DNA of 64,000 nucleotides, from contig NZ_CP018822.1 of assembly GCF_002000985.1 (NCBI RefSeq), positions 2,188,001 to 2,252,000 on the forward strand. Reading direction: 5' to 3'. The DNA comes from Streptococcus gallolyticus subsp. gallolyticus DSM 16831. GTDB lineage: Bacteria; Bacillota; Bacilli; Lactobacillales; Streptococcaceae. The translations under genes were made by a program, and so were the position numbers. Of this stretch, positions 44,021-54,300 are shown in pieces; the first letter of the stretch is position 1, and every line of letters starts with the position of its first letter. A model generated the notes under the pieces. That model worked only from the letters and a program-made list of their open reading frames with translations. It ran no database searches and was not told the DNA's origin.

Positions 44021-44545
44021 TCACATCTGGCTCAATCGCAAAATGCTGCGACGCTTTCTCATGGTTGCTGTGATATGTAACTGTTTTTCAAGGTAATTGG
44101 TATTCAGTCGCTTTTTCTTTGCTTCTCTTGGTAAATAGAGGTACAGGCACTCACTACCAGCTTTCAAGATTTCATCACCAAAATCCATCTCTAGTAGTTC
44201 ATTTAATATCTCTTGGTTAAGCTGGTCATTGGTAAATACCAAGTGAACACGTGAGTCATCGTAGCTTTCATCAAAGGGACTTTCAGCAAGAGCCGTCGTA
44301 AACTGGGCTTGCGTTTTGAGGATAACCGATAAATCAGCACCGATTTTTGCCTGAATCGTGTCATGAATCAATGCACAAACGTCATCGTCAGACAAGGTTG
44401 TCTCAAAAACGATATTGCCACTTTGAATATATGTCTTAACATTTTCAAGACCTGCTTCTGTTAAAATCTCTGCCAGATAAGCCATTTTAGGAATACGATT
44501 CTGCCCAACTGGCGTAACTCCCCGTAAAAGCGCAACTTTTTTCAT
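44021..44545 (-). CDS. DUF1697 family protein
   Basis: The 174-residue protein starts MKKVALLRGVTPVGQNRIPK and contains VKTYIQSGNIVF, both diagnostic of DUF1697, a family of unknown biochemical function. Its start overlaps the end of rnmV by 4 bases. Confidence 0.85.
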   Translation of the reverse strand: MKKVALLRGVTPVGQNRIPKMAYLAEILTEAGLENVKTYIQSGNIVFETTLSDDDVCALIHDTIQAKIGADLSVILKTQAQFTTALAESPFDESYDDSRVHLVFTNDQLNQEILNELLEMDFGDEILKAGSECLYLYLPREAKKKRLNTNYLEKQLHITATMRKRRSILRLSQM

Positions 44546-45111
44546 TCCTCATATCTCTCCATAGCTTCTTCTACTTCGGCTAAAGTGATGCCAAAGAGCT
44601 CTAGGCGTTTGAGAAGTTGTTTGCCGTTGCTGTAACCAATGCGGAGCTTTTCGCCCAAATATTCACGGCGCCTGCGGCTATCATTTCCCATTAAAAGCCC
44701 CATACGCATTAGGTCAGCTCTTGTGATGTCGAATTGATTATCATCATCAAAATTTCCTAATACGCCAGAAAGAGCTTTTTGCAAATCTTCGAAACTTGCG
44801 TGCTCAACGCCGAGTGAACGACCTTTACTTTTTGATTTTGGCGCAGCTTCATCACGATTTAAAAAAGCGTGTTTAACGTTTGGAATAGCATTCATGATGA
44901 TTTTGCGAATGCGTTCTCCGTTATAATCTGGGTCCGTAAAGACAATGACCCCACGAAGGTCATTTAATTTTTCGATACGTTCAAGGTCGTCATCATTGAT
45001 AGCTGACCCGCGGGTTTCATAGGTATCTACATCATAAAAACGGCGCAAATTTGCGGTATCGTCTTTCCCCTCAACAACAAGCACTTCTTGAATTTTGATT
45101 TTTTCAGTCAC
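44542..45111 (-). CDS. rnmV: ribonuclease M5
   Basis: The 189-residue protein has a TOPRIM domain (QEVLVVEGKDDTANL, IVFTDPDYNGERIR) and the RNase M5 C-terminal region; it matures 5S rRNA. The frame is open from 45186, but the GTG at 45111 with AGAGG upstream gives the family length. It overlaps tatD by 8 bases. Confidence 0.92.
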   Translation of the reverse strand: MTEKIKIQEVLVVEGKDDTANLRRFYDVDTYETRGSAINDDDLERIEKLNDLRGVIVFTDPDYNGERIRKIIMNAIPNVKHAFLNRDEAAPKSKSKGRSLGVEHASFEDLQKALSGVLGNFDDDNQFDITRADLMRMGLLMGNDSRRRREYLGEKLRIGYSNGKQLLKRLELFGITLAEVEEAMERYEE

Positions 45112-45874
45112 AGTTAAACAACCTCTTTGCATTATCTGATGTCGCTTTTGCCACTTCTTCACTGGTAAAACCGCGGAGCTCTGCAATTTTATCTACAACA
45201 TAGCGAGTATAAGCGGTGCGGTTTTCACGACCACGTTTTGGAACGGGAGCAAGGTAAGGCGCATCCGTTTCAACTAAAATCTTATCAAGCGGCAATTTCT
45301 GCGCAGCTTCTTGAACATCAAGTGCTTTTTTAAAGGTAACAACCCCTGAAAATGAAATCATCATGCCAAGCTCGATAAAACGCTCTGCCATTTCCAAAGA
45401 GCCTGAAAATGAATGAATAATCCCGCCGCGAGGTCCAACGCCTGCTTCTTTGATGACAGCGTAAGTATCTTCAAGCGCATCACGAGTGTGGACAATAAAA
45501 GGGAGGTTGTGGTCTTTTGAAAGCTGAATCTGACGTTTAAAAACCTCAATTTGGACGTCTTTTGGGTCTTCCATCCAATGATAATCTAGCCCAATCTCAC
45601 CAAGACCAATCACTTTGGGGTGTGATAGATTGGCAACAATCATCTCCTCAATTTCTTGATTATATGAACCTGCTTCCGTTGGGTGCCAACCGATTGTGGC
45701 ATAGATTTCAGGGTATTTTTCAGCTAACTCAAGAGCACGTTTAATAGTTGGTGCGTCAAACCCAACAACATTGTGTCGAGTGACGCCCATTTCTTTAGCA
45801 AGTGCCAATTCTTCTGCTTCACGTCCAGCAAAATCATCGGCGTTTAAATGCGTATGTGTGTCAAATATTTCCAT
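45104..45874 (-). CDS. tatD: TatD-family DNase
   Basis: The 256-residue TIM-barrel metalloenzyme has the N-terminal metal motif FDTHTHLN, EIGLDYHW, FIVHTRDA and the C-terminal VETDAPYLAPVP. It is a 3'-5' exodeoxyribonuclease. The promoter (TTGGTC 45904-45909, TATAAT 45881-45886, 17-bp spacer) makes it first in the operon. Confidence 0.94.
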   Translation of the reverse strand: MEIFDTHTHLNADDFAGREAEELALAKEMGVTRHNVVGFDAPTIKRALELAEKYPEIYATIGWHPTEAGSYNQEIEEMIVANLSHPKVIGLGEIGLDYHWMEDPKDVQIEVFKRQIQLSKDHNLPFIVHTRDALEDTYAVIKEAGVGPRGGIIHSFSGSLEMAERFIELGMMISFSGVVTFKKALDVQEAAQKLPLDKILVETDAPYLAPVPKRGRENRTAYTRYVVDKIAELRGFTSEEVAKATSDNAKRLFNCD

Positions 45875-45951
45875 GATTTTATTATAACACAGACCACAAG
45901 AGAGACCAAAGCCAAGTACAAGTAAAGCGGTAAAATATCAAAGATAAACAC

Positions 45952-45980
45952 AAAAAGAGAACCAAATTGGCTCTCTTTTT
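45952..45980 (-). terminator. terminator of the thioester adhesin gene
   Basis: AAAAAGAGaACCAA pairs imperfectly with TTGGcTCTCTTTTT about 30 bases after the adhesin stop codon on the minus strand. Confidence 0.75.
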
Positions 45981-46010
45981 TAAAAGGTTGGATTCAATTA
46001 CTAACTAATA

Positions 46011-48359
46011 CTATGCTTTAGCTCTTTTGGCTTTATAAACAAAACCAAAGATAACTGATAATACAAGTGCTAGACCAAGCATCATCAATCCTAGACCGCT
46101 GCTATCTCCTGTTGACGGAAGGAGTGATTTCTTTTCTTGTTTCTTCTCTGATTGTTTATCAGAATTACTTGACGGAGTTGTTGGATCATCAACTGTTGGG
46201 GTATTTGACTGTGGTTTTTCTGGAATTACTGGTGTTTTAGCATCTTCCATTTTGATTGTGGCATCGGCTTGGACTGTCCATGAACCATCTGTTCCTTTTA
46301 CCTCGACTTGACCGTCTGCTGTGACACGGAAAGTGATTGACTCTGCTAATTCATAACCTGCTGGGGCTTGACTTTCCACCATAGTGTAGGTACCTTCTGA
46401 CAAGCTGAACACTTTGGCTGTATCACCTGAAGTCCACGCTAAGTTTTCACCCGTTTTTGCATCTGTGGCGATTTGACCGTCTGCGGTTTCACCTGAAACA
46501 ACTTTGAGCGATGCGCCTGGGAGTTCGGCGCTACCGTTAACTTCAACTTTGCTAAATGTCACATCTGTTGTCTTAGGGTCCTCTGGTTCTTCTGGAATTA
46601 CTGGCACATGCGTATTGGTAATGGTTACATTTCCGTTCTCTACTTTTCCTTCAGTAGTTGTATAGCCATCAACTTCAGTCACTTCTTTGACAGAGTAAAC
46701 AATATCTTTTTTATTTGCTTTTTCAGCAAGATTTGTCCATGTATATGTCCAGTTATCCGCTGCTGTTAACGTCACAACGTCACCAGATTTTTTGCCATTA
46801 GCATATAATTGGACATCAATAGAATTAGGACGAAGCCCATCTTGATCATCGCTATCATCCCAAACTTTTGTGACTGTCAAACTTGTTTTACCTGGAGTGT
46901 AGCTATTTGTAATGTCATATCCATTAATTGTTGTTGTGTAATTGTCAACACTATCTTCAGTTACTGTGTAAGTAATAGCACTACCATTTGCATATTTGGC
47001 AAGATTTGAAAACGTATATGTCCAATTCGTATCAGCTGTTACTTCTTGTGAAGTTACCTTAGTTCCATTGGCTAAAAGGTTAACTGTAATCGAATCTGGA
47101 CGTTTACCATCTTGGTCATCATTGTCATTCCATGTCTTTGTTCCAGACACTTCTGTCGTTTCTGGGGTGTGACTGTTTGTAATGTTAAATCCAGAAATGA
47201 TAGTTTCATAACCACCAACACTGTCTTCTGAAACAGTATAAACAATTTCTTGACCATTTTGATATTTCGGTAAATTTTCAAATTGGTAAGTCCAGTTATC
47301 AGTTTGTGAAACTTCTTTAGTTTGACCAGTATCTACACCATTTGCAAGTAGATGAACAACAATTGATTCTGGACGGATACCATCTTGGTTATTATTGTCA
47401 TCCCATGTCTTTGTTCCTGATAAATTAATTACCTCTGGAACATGAGTATTTGTAATAGTGTAGTTATTGTCACTTCCTGAAATTACAGATTGATAACCAG
47501 ATAAATCTGTAACTTCTTTTACAGTGTAATCAATAAGAACATTGTCAGAGTCATATTTATCAAGATTTTCAAAAGTACCATTCCAACCATTGGCATCACT
47601 TAGCACTAATTGCTGACCAGAGACTTCCACTCCATTTGCTAACAATTGAACAGTAACTTCACTTGAACGTTGTCCATCTTGATTGTTTGCATCATCCCAA
47701 ACTTTATTGACAGATACACTTGTGTATTCTTTAACAACAGTATTTTCAGTTAATACTTCTGCTGCCATTAGATTCTGTCTAGTTGAATCTTGGCTAATAT
47801 ACAAGTTAAGTTTGAAATCCGCTGGATAAGTAAGGTTTGCAACATCAGTTAGTTCTGAATAAGCACCTTGACGCTGTGCATTTTGGAAATAAGAATCAGA
47901 AATATAGGTATTATCTGTAAAATGCCAAATAGCATATTGTGTGATAGCCCTAAACTCATCATCTGTTAAGCCATACTTTTCTTTTATACCACTGTTATTA
48001 TTTGGATAACCGTTATATAAAACTTTCATAATAGCATCATACAATTCAGAATCCACCATATTGCTGCTACTATTAGCTTTCATTTGTTCTGAAGTTACAT
48101 TAGCATATTTTTCATAAGGCGTTCCACTACTAAGTGGGTAATTTTTATGGAAATTAAAGCAGTAAGTGACAACTGCTTTACCATCATCATCTACGTATAA
48201 GTGGTTAATACTCATACGAGAATCACTACTCTTTCCTGCATTATTAATGTAACCTTTATAAGTAGCAGAACTATCCGTTTCAGCAGCTACATTAATAGCA
48301 GATAGACTTACTAAAAACGTTATGACCAACGCAAAAGCAATTCTAATAAACTTTCTCAT
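46011..48359 (-). CDS. thioester-domain, CnaB-repeat LPXTG surface adhesin
   Basis: The 782-residue protein has a signal peptide (about 1-26), a thioester domain in which Cys67 (VTYCFN) and Gln141 (RAITQYAIW) would form the covalent host-binding bond, four CnaB repeats (each containing a KxWDDxxxQDG-type motif and xLLANG), a SpaA-like domain, a Pro/Thr/Ser-rich stalk and LPSTG with a membrane helix and basic tail. Such proteins are wall-anchored adhesins or pilus tips. GGAG sets the start at 48359. It lies after the sortase terminator and has its own promoter, so it is beside but separate from the pilus operon. Confidence 0.9.
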   Translation of the reverse strand: MRKFIRIAFALVITFLVSLSAINVAAETDSSATYKGYINNAGKSSDSRMSINHLYVDDDGKAVVTYCFNFHKNYPLSSGTPYEKYANVTSEQMKANSSSNMVDSELYDAIMKVLYNGYPNNNSGIKEKYGLTDDEFRAITQYAIWHFTDNTYISDSYFQNAQRQGAYSELTDVANLTYPADFKLNLYISQDSTRQNLMAAEVLTENTVVKEYTSVSVNKVWDDANNQDGQRSSEVTVQLLANGVEVSGQQLVLSDANGWNGTFENLDKYDSDNVLIDYTVKEVTDLSGYQSVISGSDNNYTITNTHVPEVINLSGTKTWDDNNNQDGIRPESIVVHLLANGVDTGQTKEVSQTDNWTYQFENLPKYQNGQEIVYTVSEDSVGGYETIISGFNITNSHTPETTEVSGTKTWNDNDDQDGKRPDSITVNLLANGTKVTSQEVTADTNWTYTFSNLAKYANGSAITYTVTEDSVDNYTTTINGYDITNSYTPGKTSLTVTKVWDDSDDQDGLRPNSIDVQLYANGKKSGDVVTLTAADNWTYTWTNLAEKANKKDIVYSVKEVTEVDGYTTTEGKVENGNVTITNTHVPVIPEEPEDPKTTDVTFSKVEVNGSAELPGASLKVVSGETADGQIATDAKTGENLAWTSGDTAKVFSLSEGTYTMVESQAPAGYELAESITFRVTADGQVEVKGTDGSWTVQADATIKMEDAKTPVIPEKPQSNTPTVDDPTTPSSNSDKQSEKKQEKKSLLPSTGDSSGLGLMMLGLALVLSVIFGFVYKAKRAKA

Positions 48360-48712
48360 CAACAAAAACTCCATTAATTTATTTTTCGTTTTACCTAATA
48401 ATTGCCGCTTACATTGCTTTTTTATTAATAAAAATAAGTAAATGTACGGATTTTATAAGGTAAATATTGTGTTGTTATAAATAAATTTTATTATTATTAT
48501 AAGGTTTATTTATAACACACTGGCAAGATTTTATCTCATTTTTTTAATTAGCACAAATAATATGCTCTTAAAATAGCAAAATAAATAATATCGCATTAAC
48601 CTATGTTAATGTTATGAGAAAAACTTAACATGGATTTATCATATTGAGATATTTATTAACATAAAAAACGAACTCAATTGAGTCCGTTCGTTATATAGCT
48701 TTCCTAATTCAT
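48360..48712 (-). promoter_or_regulatory. regulatory region of the thioester adhesin
   Basis: This gene-free 353 bp holds a candidate promoter (TTGCCA 48521-48526, TATAAT 48496-48501, 19-bp spacer) whose -10 lies between the arms of an inverted repeat (GTGTTGTTATAAATAAA 48469-48485 and TTTATTTATAACACAC 48505-48520). Further upstream, 48593-48650 resembles 57601-57660 upstream of the pilus leader. I see no leader repeats here. Confidence 0.5.
48664..48692 (-). terminator. terminator of the pilus operon
   Basis: A hairpin built on ACTC-AATT-GAGT with an outer ACGA/TCGT helix and a bulge lies after the sortase stop codon on the minus strand, followed by six Us. Confidence 0.65.
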
Positions 48713-49651
48713 TTAACTATCTTCAAAGAATTTTTTTAGTTGCTCAATAATACCTTTATAAACATTTCTATCAACTTGTGGACGATAATTAATTTCTTTT
48801 TGAGCTAAGTAATTCGCAACGCGGTTGGCGTGTTTTTTACGGTAGTGCTTACTTGTTATGATAAAGATATACATTAGTAAAACGACACAAATAGGAGTCG
48901 CAAGAAATGGTGCAATATAAATCGGCTTAATCTGCACAGCATCTGATATGACATTTGCATCACCATCAGAATTGGCAATACGATGCCCACGAACCAAGAG
49001 GCGGTGAGTATTGATTCCATATGGGGTACAGGTAACTAAAGTCACGTAATCTTGGTCAGGATCAATGGTTAAATTAGATAAATCTGTTGGTTCTACCACA
49101 CGAATCTGATCCACTTCATACGTCAAAGTTTCGTTGAGAACATGAATAGTAAAGGTATCCCCTTCACGTAACTGATCCAAATCTGAGAACAACTTAGCCG
49201 ATGGCAAACCACGATGCCCTGATAGAACGCTATGTGTTCCTTTTCCACCGACAGGCAAGGAAGTTCCCTCCAAATGCCCAATAGACGTTTGCAAAACAGA
49301 TTCATCTGTGCCGTGGAAAATGGTCAGCTTAACGTTAATTTTGGGAATATCAATGTAGCCCATAGAACCATCATTATTAAAATTAAGTTCTTTTTCATAG
49401 GCTGCCTTATCCTCATCTGAAAAATTCCAATCCATACCATGCGTTGCATTATACTGCTTGGCACTTGCCAAAATGCGTTTATAGTCTTCTGTTGACATCT
49501 TGGACACACTTTTAGTGTATGACATAATAGCTTCAGACTGATGAAAAGAATTCCAGTAGTCACTGATAGTCGGATAGGTCAGTAACCCTAAGCCCATGAT
49601 AAAAATAAATGGCAAAGCGAATTTAGAAAGTTTTTGCTTTAGCCAGATCAT
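48713..49651 (-). CDS. srtC: class C pilus sortase
   Basis: The 312-residue transpeptidase has an N-terminal membrane segment (about 11-30), catalytic His146 (SGHRGLP), Cys208 (VTLVTCTPYG) and Arg in HRLLVRGHR, and a C-terminal membrane helix (about 252-270), the hallmark of class C sortases that polymerise pilins. It follows the backbone pilin after a 144-bp gap with a hairpin. Confidence 0.94.
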   Translation of the reverse strand: MIWLKQKLSKFALPFIFIMGLGLLTYPTISDYWNSFHQSEAIMSYTKSVSKMSTEDYKRILASAKQYNATHGMDWNFSDEDKAAYEKELNFNNDGSMGYIDIPKINVKLTIFHGTDESVLQTSIGHLEGTSLPVGGKGTHSVLSGHRGLPSAKLFSDLDQLREGDTFTIHVLNETLTYEVDQIRVVEPTDLSNLTIDPDQDYVTLVTCTPYGINTHRLLVRGHRIANSDGDANVISDAVQIKPIYIAPFLATPICVVLLMYIFIITSKHYRKKHANRVANYLAQKEINYRPQVDRNVYKGIIEQLKKFFEDS

Positions 49652-49739
49652 CAGCTGACCACCTCCCTTCTCTGTGCTCTGTATGTTCCTCTCTTTAAAC
49701 TTAGTCCCAATAAGTATGAGAACTAGATTTAAAGAGAAA

Positions 49740-49778
49740 ATCTTCGGAAAAAGTGATTAAGCCAAACCTTCCGAAGAT
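49740..49778 (-). terminator. hairpin between backbone pilin and sortase genes
   Basis: ATCTTCGGAA (49740-49749) pairs perfectly with TTCCGAAGAT (49769-49778) across a 19-base loop; on the minus strand it is followed by TTTTCTCTTT. A second inverted repeat (CTCTTTAAA/TTTAAAGAG, about 49691-49735) follows. It probably lets only part of transcription reach the sortase. Confidence 0.65.
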
Positions 49779-49795
49779 AACTCTATTTGATAAAA

Positions 49796-51229
49796 TTACA
49801 TATTATTCATGCGACGTTTTGAAATCATGAAAATTAAGGCACCAATGAGTAATATTGAACCAACAAGATAGAATACCTTAGTACCAAATGACCCTGTTGA
49901 AGGCAATTCTGCACCAGCTTTATTGATAACATTTGAAGTATTTGTTTCTGTTGATGAGATTGTTACTTCTTTACGTTCTGTCAGAATGTTGTAACCGTTA
50001 GGCGCTTTAGTTTCTTCAAGATAATATTTCGTATCATCCCCTTTAAGACCTTTGATAATAGCTGAACCAGCTTCAATTTCAGTACCTTCTTCACTTGCTT
50101 CTGCAACACGATAAACTCCATCAGATACTTTCACGACTTTAATTTCGTTACCATCTGTTGCAGCGTCATAAAGTTTGAATGTTGCACCAGTCAATTGATT
50201 ACTTGACGTATCAACTTTGTTTAAAGTAAACTGGTAAGTTTTAACCTCAGTCGTATCGGTTGGTTTGTCAGGATTGACTGGTGTAGGATCTTCATTAGGG
50301 TTATCAGCTGTATTATAGCCAATAGTTGCTGAGTTGGTTGCAGCAGCGTCAGCAGCACCTTTTGTAACAGTAGCATTGTAGGTAATCACAACCGTTGAAG
50401 GTGAGTTGTAGATGGTTTTCCCAGCAGTATCTGCCCATGTGAGAACGATTGTCATTTTGCCAGAATCATCGACTTGTGTATCAACATTAGTCGTAACTGT
50501 TTGGTCACCAACTTTTACAACTACTGTTGATTTATCAATGCTTAAATTTGTTGGTGTATCAATAATAGTATACTTCGTGATTTGTTTTGAATCTGTTTCA
50601 GTTGTAACATAGTTAGTTGCTTCAAATTTGATTTGATAGTTTACTGTGTCACCAACTTTGGCAGTTGTGCTATCAACAGTTTCACCATTCACAAGGATGT
50701 GTTTACCACCGCCATTATTGTCATCTGGGATATTTGGTGCAGTGGTATTTTTATCTTTGATTGTCGCATCTGGATTTGTGCTATCAACTGTGATCGTCGC
50801 ACCGAGTGATGATTGCACATAGTAGTAACCATAGGCAAGGTTGGTAAATGTGACAGTGTTGTCAGCAGCGACAGCTGTAGCTGCTTGGGTACCAAAGCTA
50901 GCTGCCCATGTTTTGAAGGCATCAGATGACACATCTGCATTTTCCTTAGCAGTGACATTGCCCTTGGCATCTACTTCAAACCAAGTTGAACCGTCTCCAA
51001 GGGAAGTTTTACCACTTGGTAATTTGTAAGAGATGGCACCATTGCCATCAACAGTTGCATCAAAGAGTTTATAAACCGTGTAGGTTTGCCCTTGAGAAGC
51101 ATTATTGATAGTGATTGTTGCTGATCCACCAGCACCTGAGTCAACTGTTTGTGCACTTACTGCACCACACACAAAGACCAACGCGAGGAGGGTCAAAAAG
51201 GGAGTTAAAATCTTTTTAAGGTTATTCAT
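49796..51229 (-). CDS. major (backbone) pilin
   Basis: The 477-residue protein has a signal peptide (about 1-27), a fimbrial isopeptide-forming N-terminal domain (TITINNASQGQTYTVYKLFD), a central pilin domain with GGGKHILVNG containing a candidate pilin lysine, a C-terminal CnaB domain with the E-box YYLEETKAPNGYN, and LPSTG with membrane helix and basic tail. Domain order and adjacency to srtC identify the shaft subunit. AGAGGA five bases before Met 51229 fixes the start. Confidence 0.92.
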   Translation of the reverse strand: MNNLKKILTPFLTLLALVFVCGAVSAQTVDSGAGGSATITINNASQGQTYTVYKLFDATVDGNGAISYKLPSGKTSLGDGSTWFEVDAKGNVTAKENADVSSDAFKTWAASFGTQAATAVAADNTVTFTNLAYGYYYVQSSLGATITVDSTNPDATIKDKNTTAPNIPDDNNGGGKHILVNGETVDSTTAKVGDTVNYQIKFEATNYVTTETDSKQITKYTIIDTPTNLSIDKSTVVVKVGDQTVTTNVDTQVDDSGKMTIVLTWADTAGKTIYNSPSTVVITYNATVTKGAADAAATNSATIGYNTADNPNEDPTPVNPDKPTDTTEVKTYQFTLNKVDTSSNQLTGATFKLYDAATDGNEIKVVKVSDGVYRVAEASEEGTEIEAGSAIIKGLKGDDTKYYLEETKAPNGYNILTERKEVTISSTETNTSNVINKAGAELPSTGSFGTKVFYLVGSILLIGALIFMISKRRMNNM

Positions 51230-51319
51230 GAGAATCCTCTTTCTTTTCATAATGATAATTTTAGAAAAAAACTGTAAAAGTTAGGCTAGAATCAAGCCCT
51301 TAACGTATTTTAGGAGTTC

Positions 51320-54300
51320 TTAAGGCAAATCACTCCTTTCACGATGTTTCTGATATTGACGATAAGCCAGAGTAACCAACATCAGAGCTAGTCCGGCTAA
51401 CACGTAAAACATACGACCGCTACCACCCGTATGAGGTAGTGCCTTTCCAGTCTCATTAGCAATTTGAATACGTGTACTATAACTACTATTTCCCTCCAAG
51501 ACTTTCACATTCTCTAAGTTAGAAATAGTATTCCCATTTTCATCTGTTAGGGAAATGGCAAAGCTAGACTGACCATTCTCTGCTTGGCTTTCTGTTACAG
51601 CAAAATAAACTGAGTTATCAAGGATAACATAGCCATCGGGCGCCGCTGTCTCTGTGATACGGTAACGACCAGTATTTAGACCAACGGGAATAGTCACACC
51701 ATCAGTTGAAGTGATAGTCAAATCCGATACGCCATCAATAGATGTCCAAGTATTGCCGTTCCACTTGCTAATCTCAAACTTACCACCTGTCAAGGCTGTC
51801 CAATCCGTCTTGGTCTTTTGAATATTGACCGTTGGTGTCACAGTCAAGCGACCATAGACTGTGGCAATGTTATAGTTAGACAGTTTGGTAGCAGCATTCA
51901 TAGCTGTATAAGTGAAAGTATTGTCAGACGAGCCAGTAGCTGTTTGACTACCTGTTACATCATAGAGCAGACCCTCACCCGTCACAAAACCTGTGTCAGC
52001 TGTTGGCTCACTAGCAGTTACTGTTTGGGCTGTTAAAGCCATACCATCATAACCTTTTTCAGCAGTCGCCGAGGTCAAGATAACAGGACGTGGCTTAATC
52101 AGCAGGCGACCGTCACTTACTTGGAAAGTTACCTCAAAGTTAGCATTGCTATTGGTAAATTTACCTTGTAGAGTCAGATTATAGGTGCCAGCATCCGTTG
52201 CCGACAAGGTCTTGTCACCTGTAAATCTGATGTCGCTTTCTTTGTAAAGACCACTACTATCGTTAATGACCAAGTCGTCATAACTGATACTTTCTGCTAC
52301 ACCGTCGTAGGTCTTTTCCTTATCTTGACCATTGACGATAACGGTGACAGGTTGTTTATTAACCGTTAAAGTACCCGCGACATAGATGATATTATAGTAA
52401 TAATTCCGCGCCTTGCCAGTTGAACTGCTAACCAAGGCGATGCTTGGTGTCACCGCACTAGATCCCGCGTCTATCTGACTACCTGTGAAGGAAATCCCTG
52501 TCAAACTATCATCTGTTTCCAGTAATTCTTTGTAGCTATCTTTGAGGTCAGTCAAGCCACTATTTTCCAAAGCGATGCCGTCATAATTTTTTTCCTTGCT
52601 GACAGCTTCGATGTAAAGATCTTTTTGATAATAGAGATTAATGGTGATGTTATCGCCCTTGTCAATCTTGTAATTAACTTTGTTCTTATCACCATTGCTA
52701 TCTTCAGACTGAGCATAAGTGTAGCCACTAATAGTCTTGTGAGTGACAGTATATTGACTTGGTTTCTTGCGTGTTGTGTTCAAAGGTGCTTGCCCCACAA
52801 TCGGATTGCCATCCATATCTAGATAATTAACCGTGATATGAGCCGTGTCGTAAGGTACGTAGTAGAAAGTGATAACGTTGTTATCTGAACTTGAGGTCAA
52901 GGTCAGGCTTTCAACATCTGTCAGAGCATAGTAGTCATCCAGTTGTTCAGGCATCGTGCCGAGTTGACTAGCCAGATAGCCTTTATCAACTGTAACCGCA
53001 CTTTCTTTAACTGAAATCGTGCTACCGTCCACTGTCACCGACTTGCTTTCAGCGACTTTCACTGTCGGATTGTCCTGCAAAACATAGTCGACACGATAAG
53101 ACACTTGAGCAGACTTCTTGGTGTAGTAGAAAGTGATGATATTGTTGTCGGCATCATAATCAAGCACAACGCTCTTGCTATTAGCATCTGGGCGGTAACC
53201 CGTAATAGCTAAAGCACTCTCACTAACCACTTGTTGGTAATTTAGCGCAGGACTGGTAACTGTTTTATCCGCTGCTAGTTGATTGTTATTATTGTCCGCG
53301 TCAAGATAACGCACTGTGTAGGTCAATGGTTTCAAGGACCAATGAGCGTAAAGTGTGGTATCTGAGGTTACTGGTTGTGACCAATCGTAGCGTTCACCAC
53401 CTTCTTTTGCTGTGTACCAGCCATCAAAATTATAATATTGACGACTTGGATCTGCTACCGAAGTTGCTGTTTTGTATTTTTCAACTTCTTGTGTCGTAGG
53501 CGCTACTCCATCGCCACCATTCAAATCAAAAGTCACATTAAAAGTTGGCGCAACCCACTTGGCATAAAGGACTAGGTTATGGGAAGGCATAGTATCAAAG
53601 GTATAAGGCACCGTCAAACCAGCATCCGTATACCAACCTCCCCAAGTGTAATCAGCATCAATACCTGACGGACGTTCAGGCGTATAGTTATAGGTTGAAG
53701 AGTTAATATTTTGCTCAAATGGAATGCTAGAAATGGTATTTATATTACTACCATTATAGTAATAATCAATACTGTAAGTATTTCTATCATAATAGAAACG
53801 GTAGTAGTAATTATTTGTGTTATAGCCATTATCATTCCAATAACCAGAACTATAATAACCCGCTGGTGTTGTCGTTCTCAATGTAAAACCGTCAATGTCC
53901 TTACCGCTTAAACTATCATTAGATCGATATAATGACTGACTGTACGAAGAATTAGTATAAACACTAGTATTATCAGCATCTTGTAAATAATAATTCACAT
54001 AGTACAAACTCAACCCACTTTGCCAATAAGCGACAAAAGTTTTTTCATTGTTAGTGTTCATTCCTTTTTCAATCATATCTTTTGTTACTTCATAGCGTTT
54101 GGTAACATAAAATATTCTATCAGAGGAATTATACCAACCTTTAAATTGATATGTTGTTCTCCCGCTGGTTACACTATTGACAGATGTGGGCCATTGTGAT
54201 GAAATATCCTGACCTAAAACAACATTTGAAATTCTATATTGACTACTTGTATATGACGTTCCATTGACAGTCATACTTCCAGAAGTTGAGCCAACTTGAT

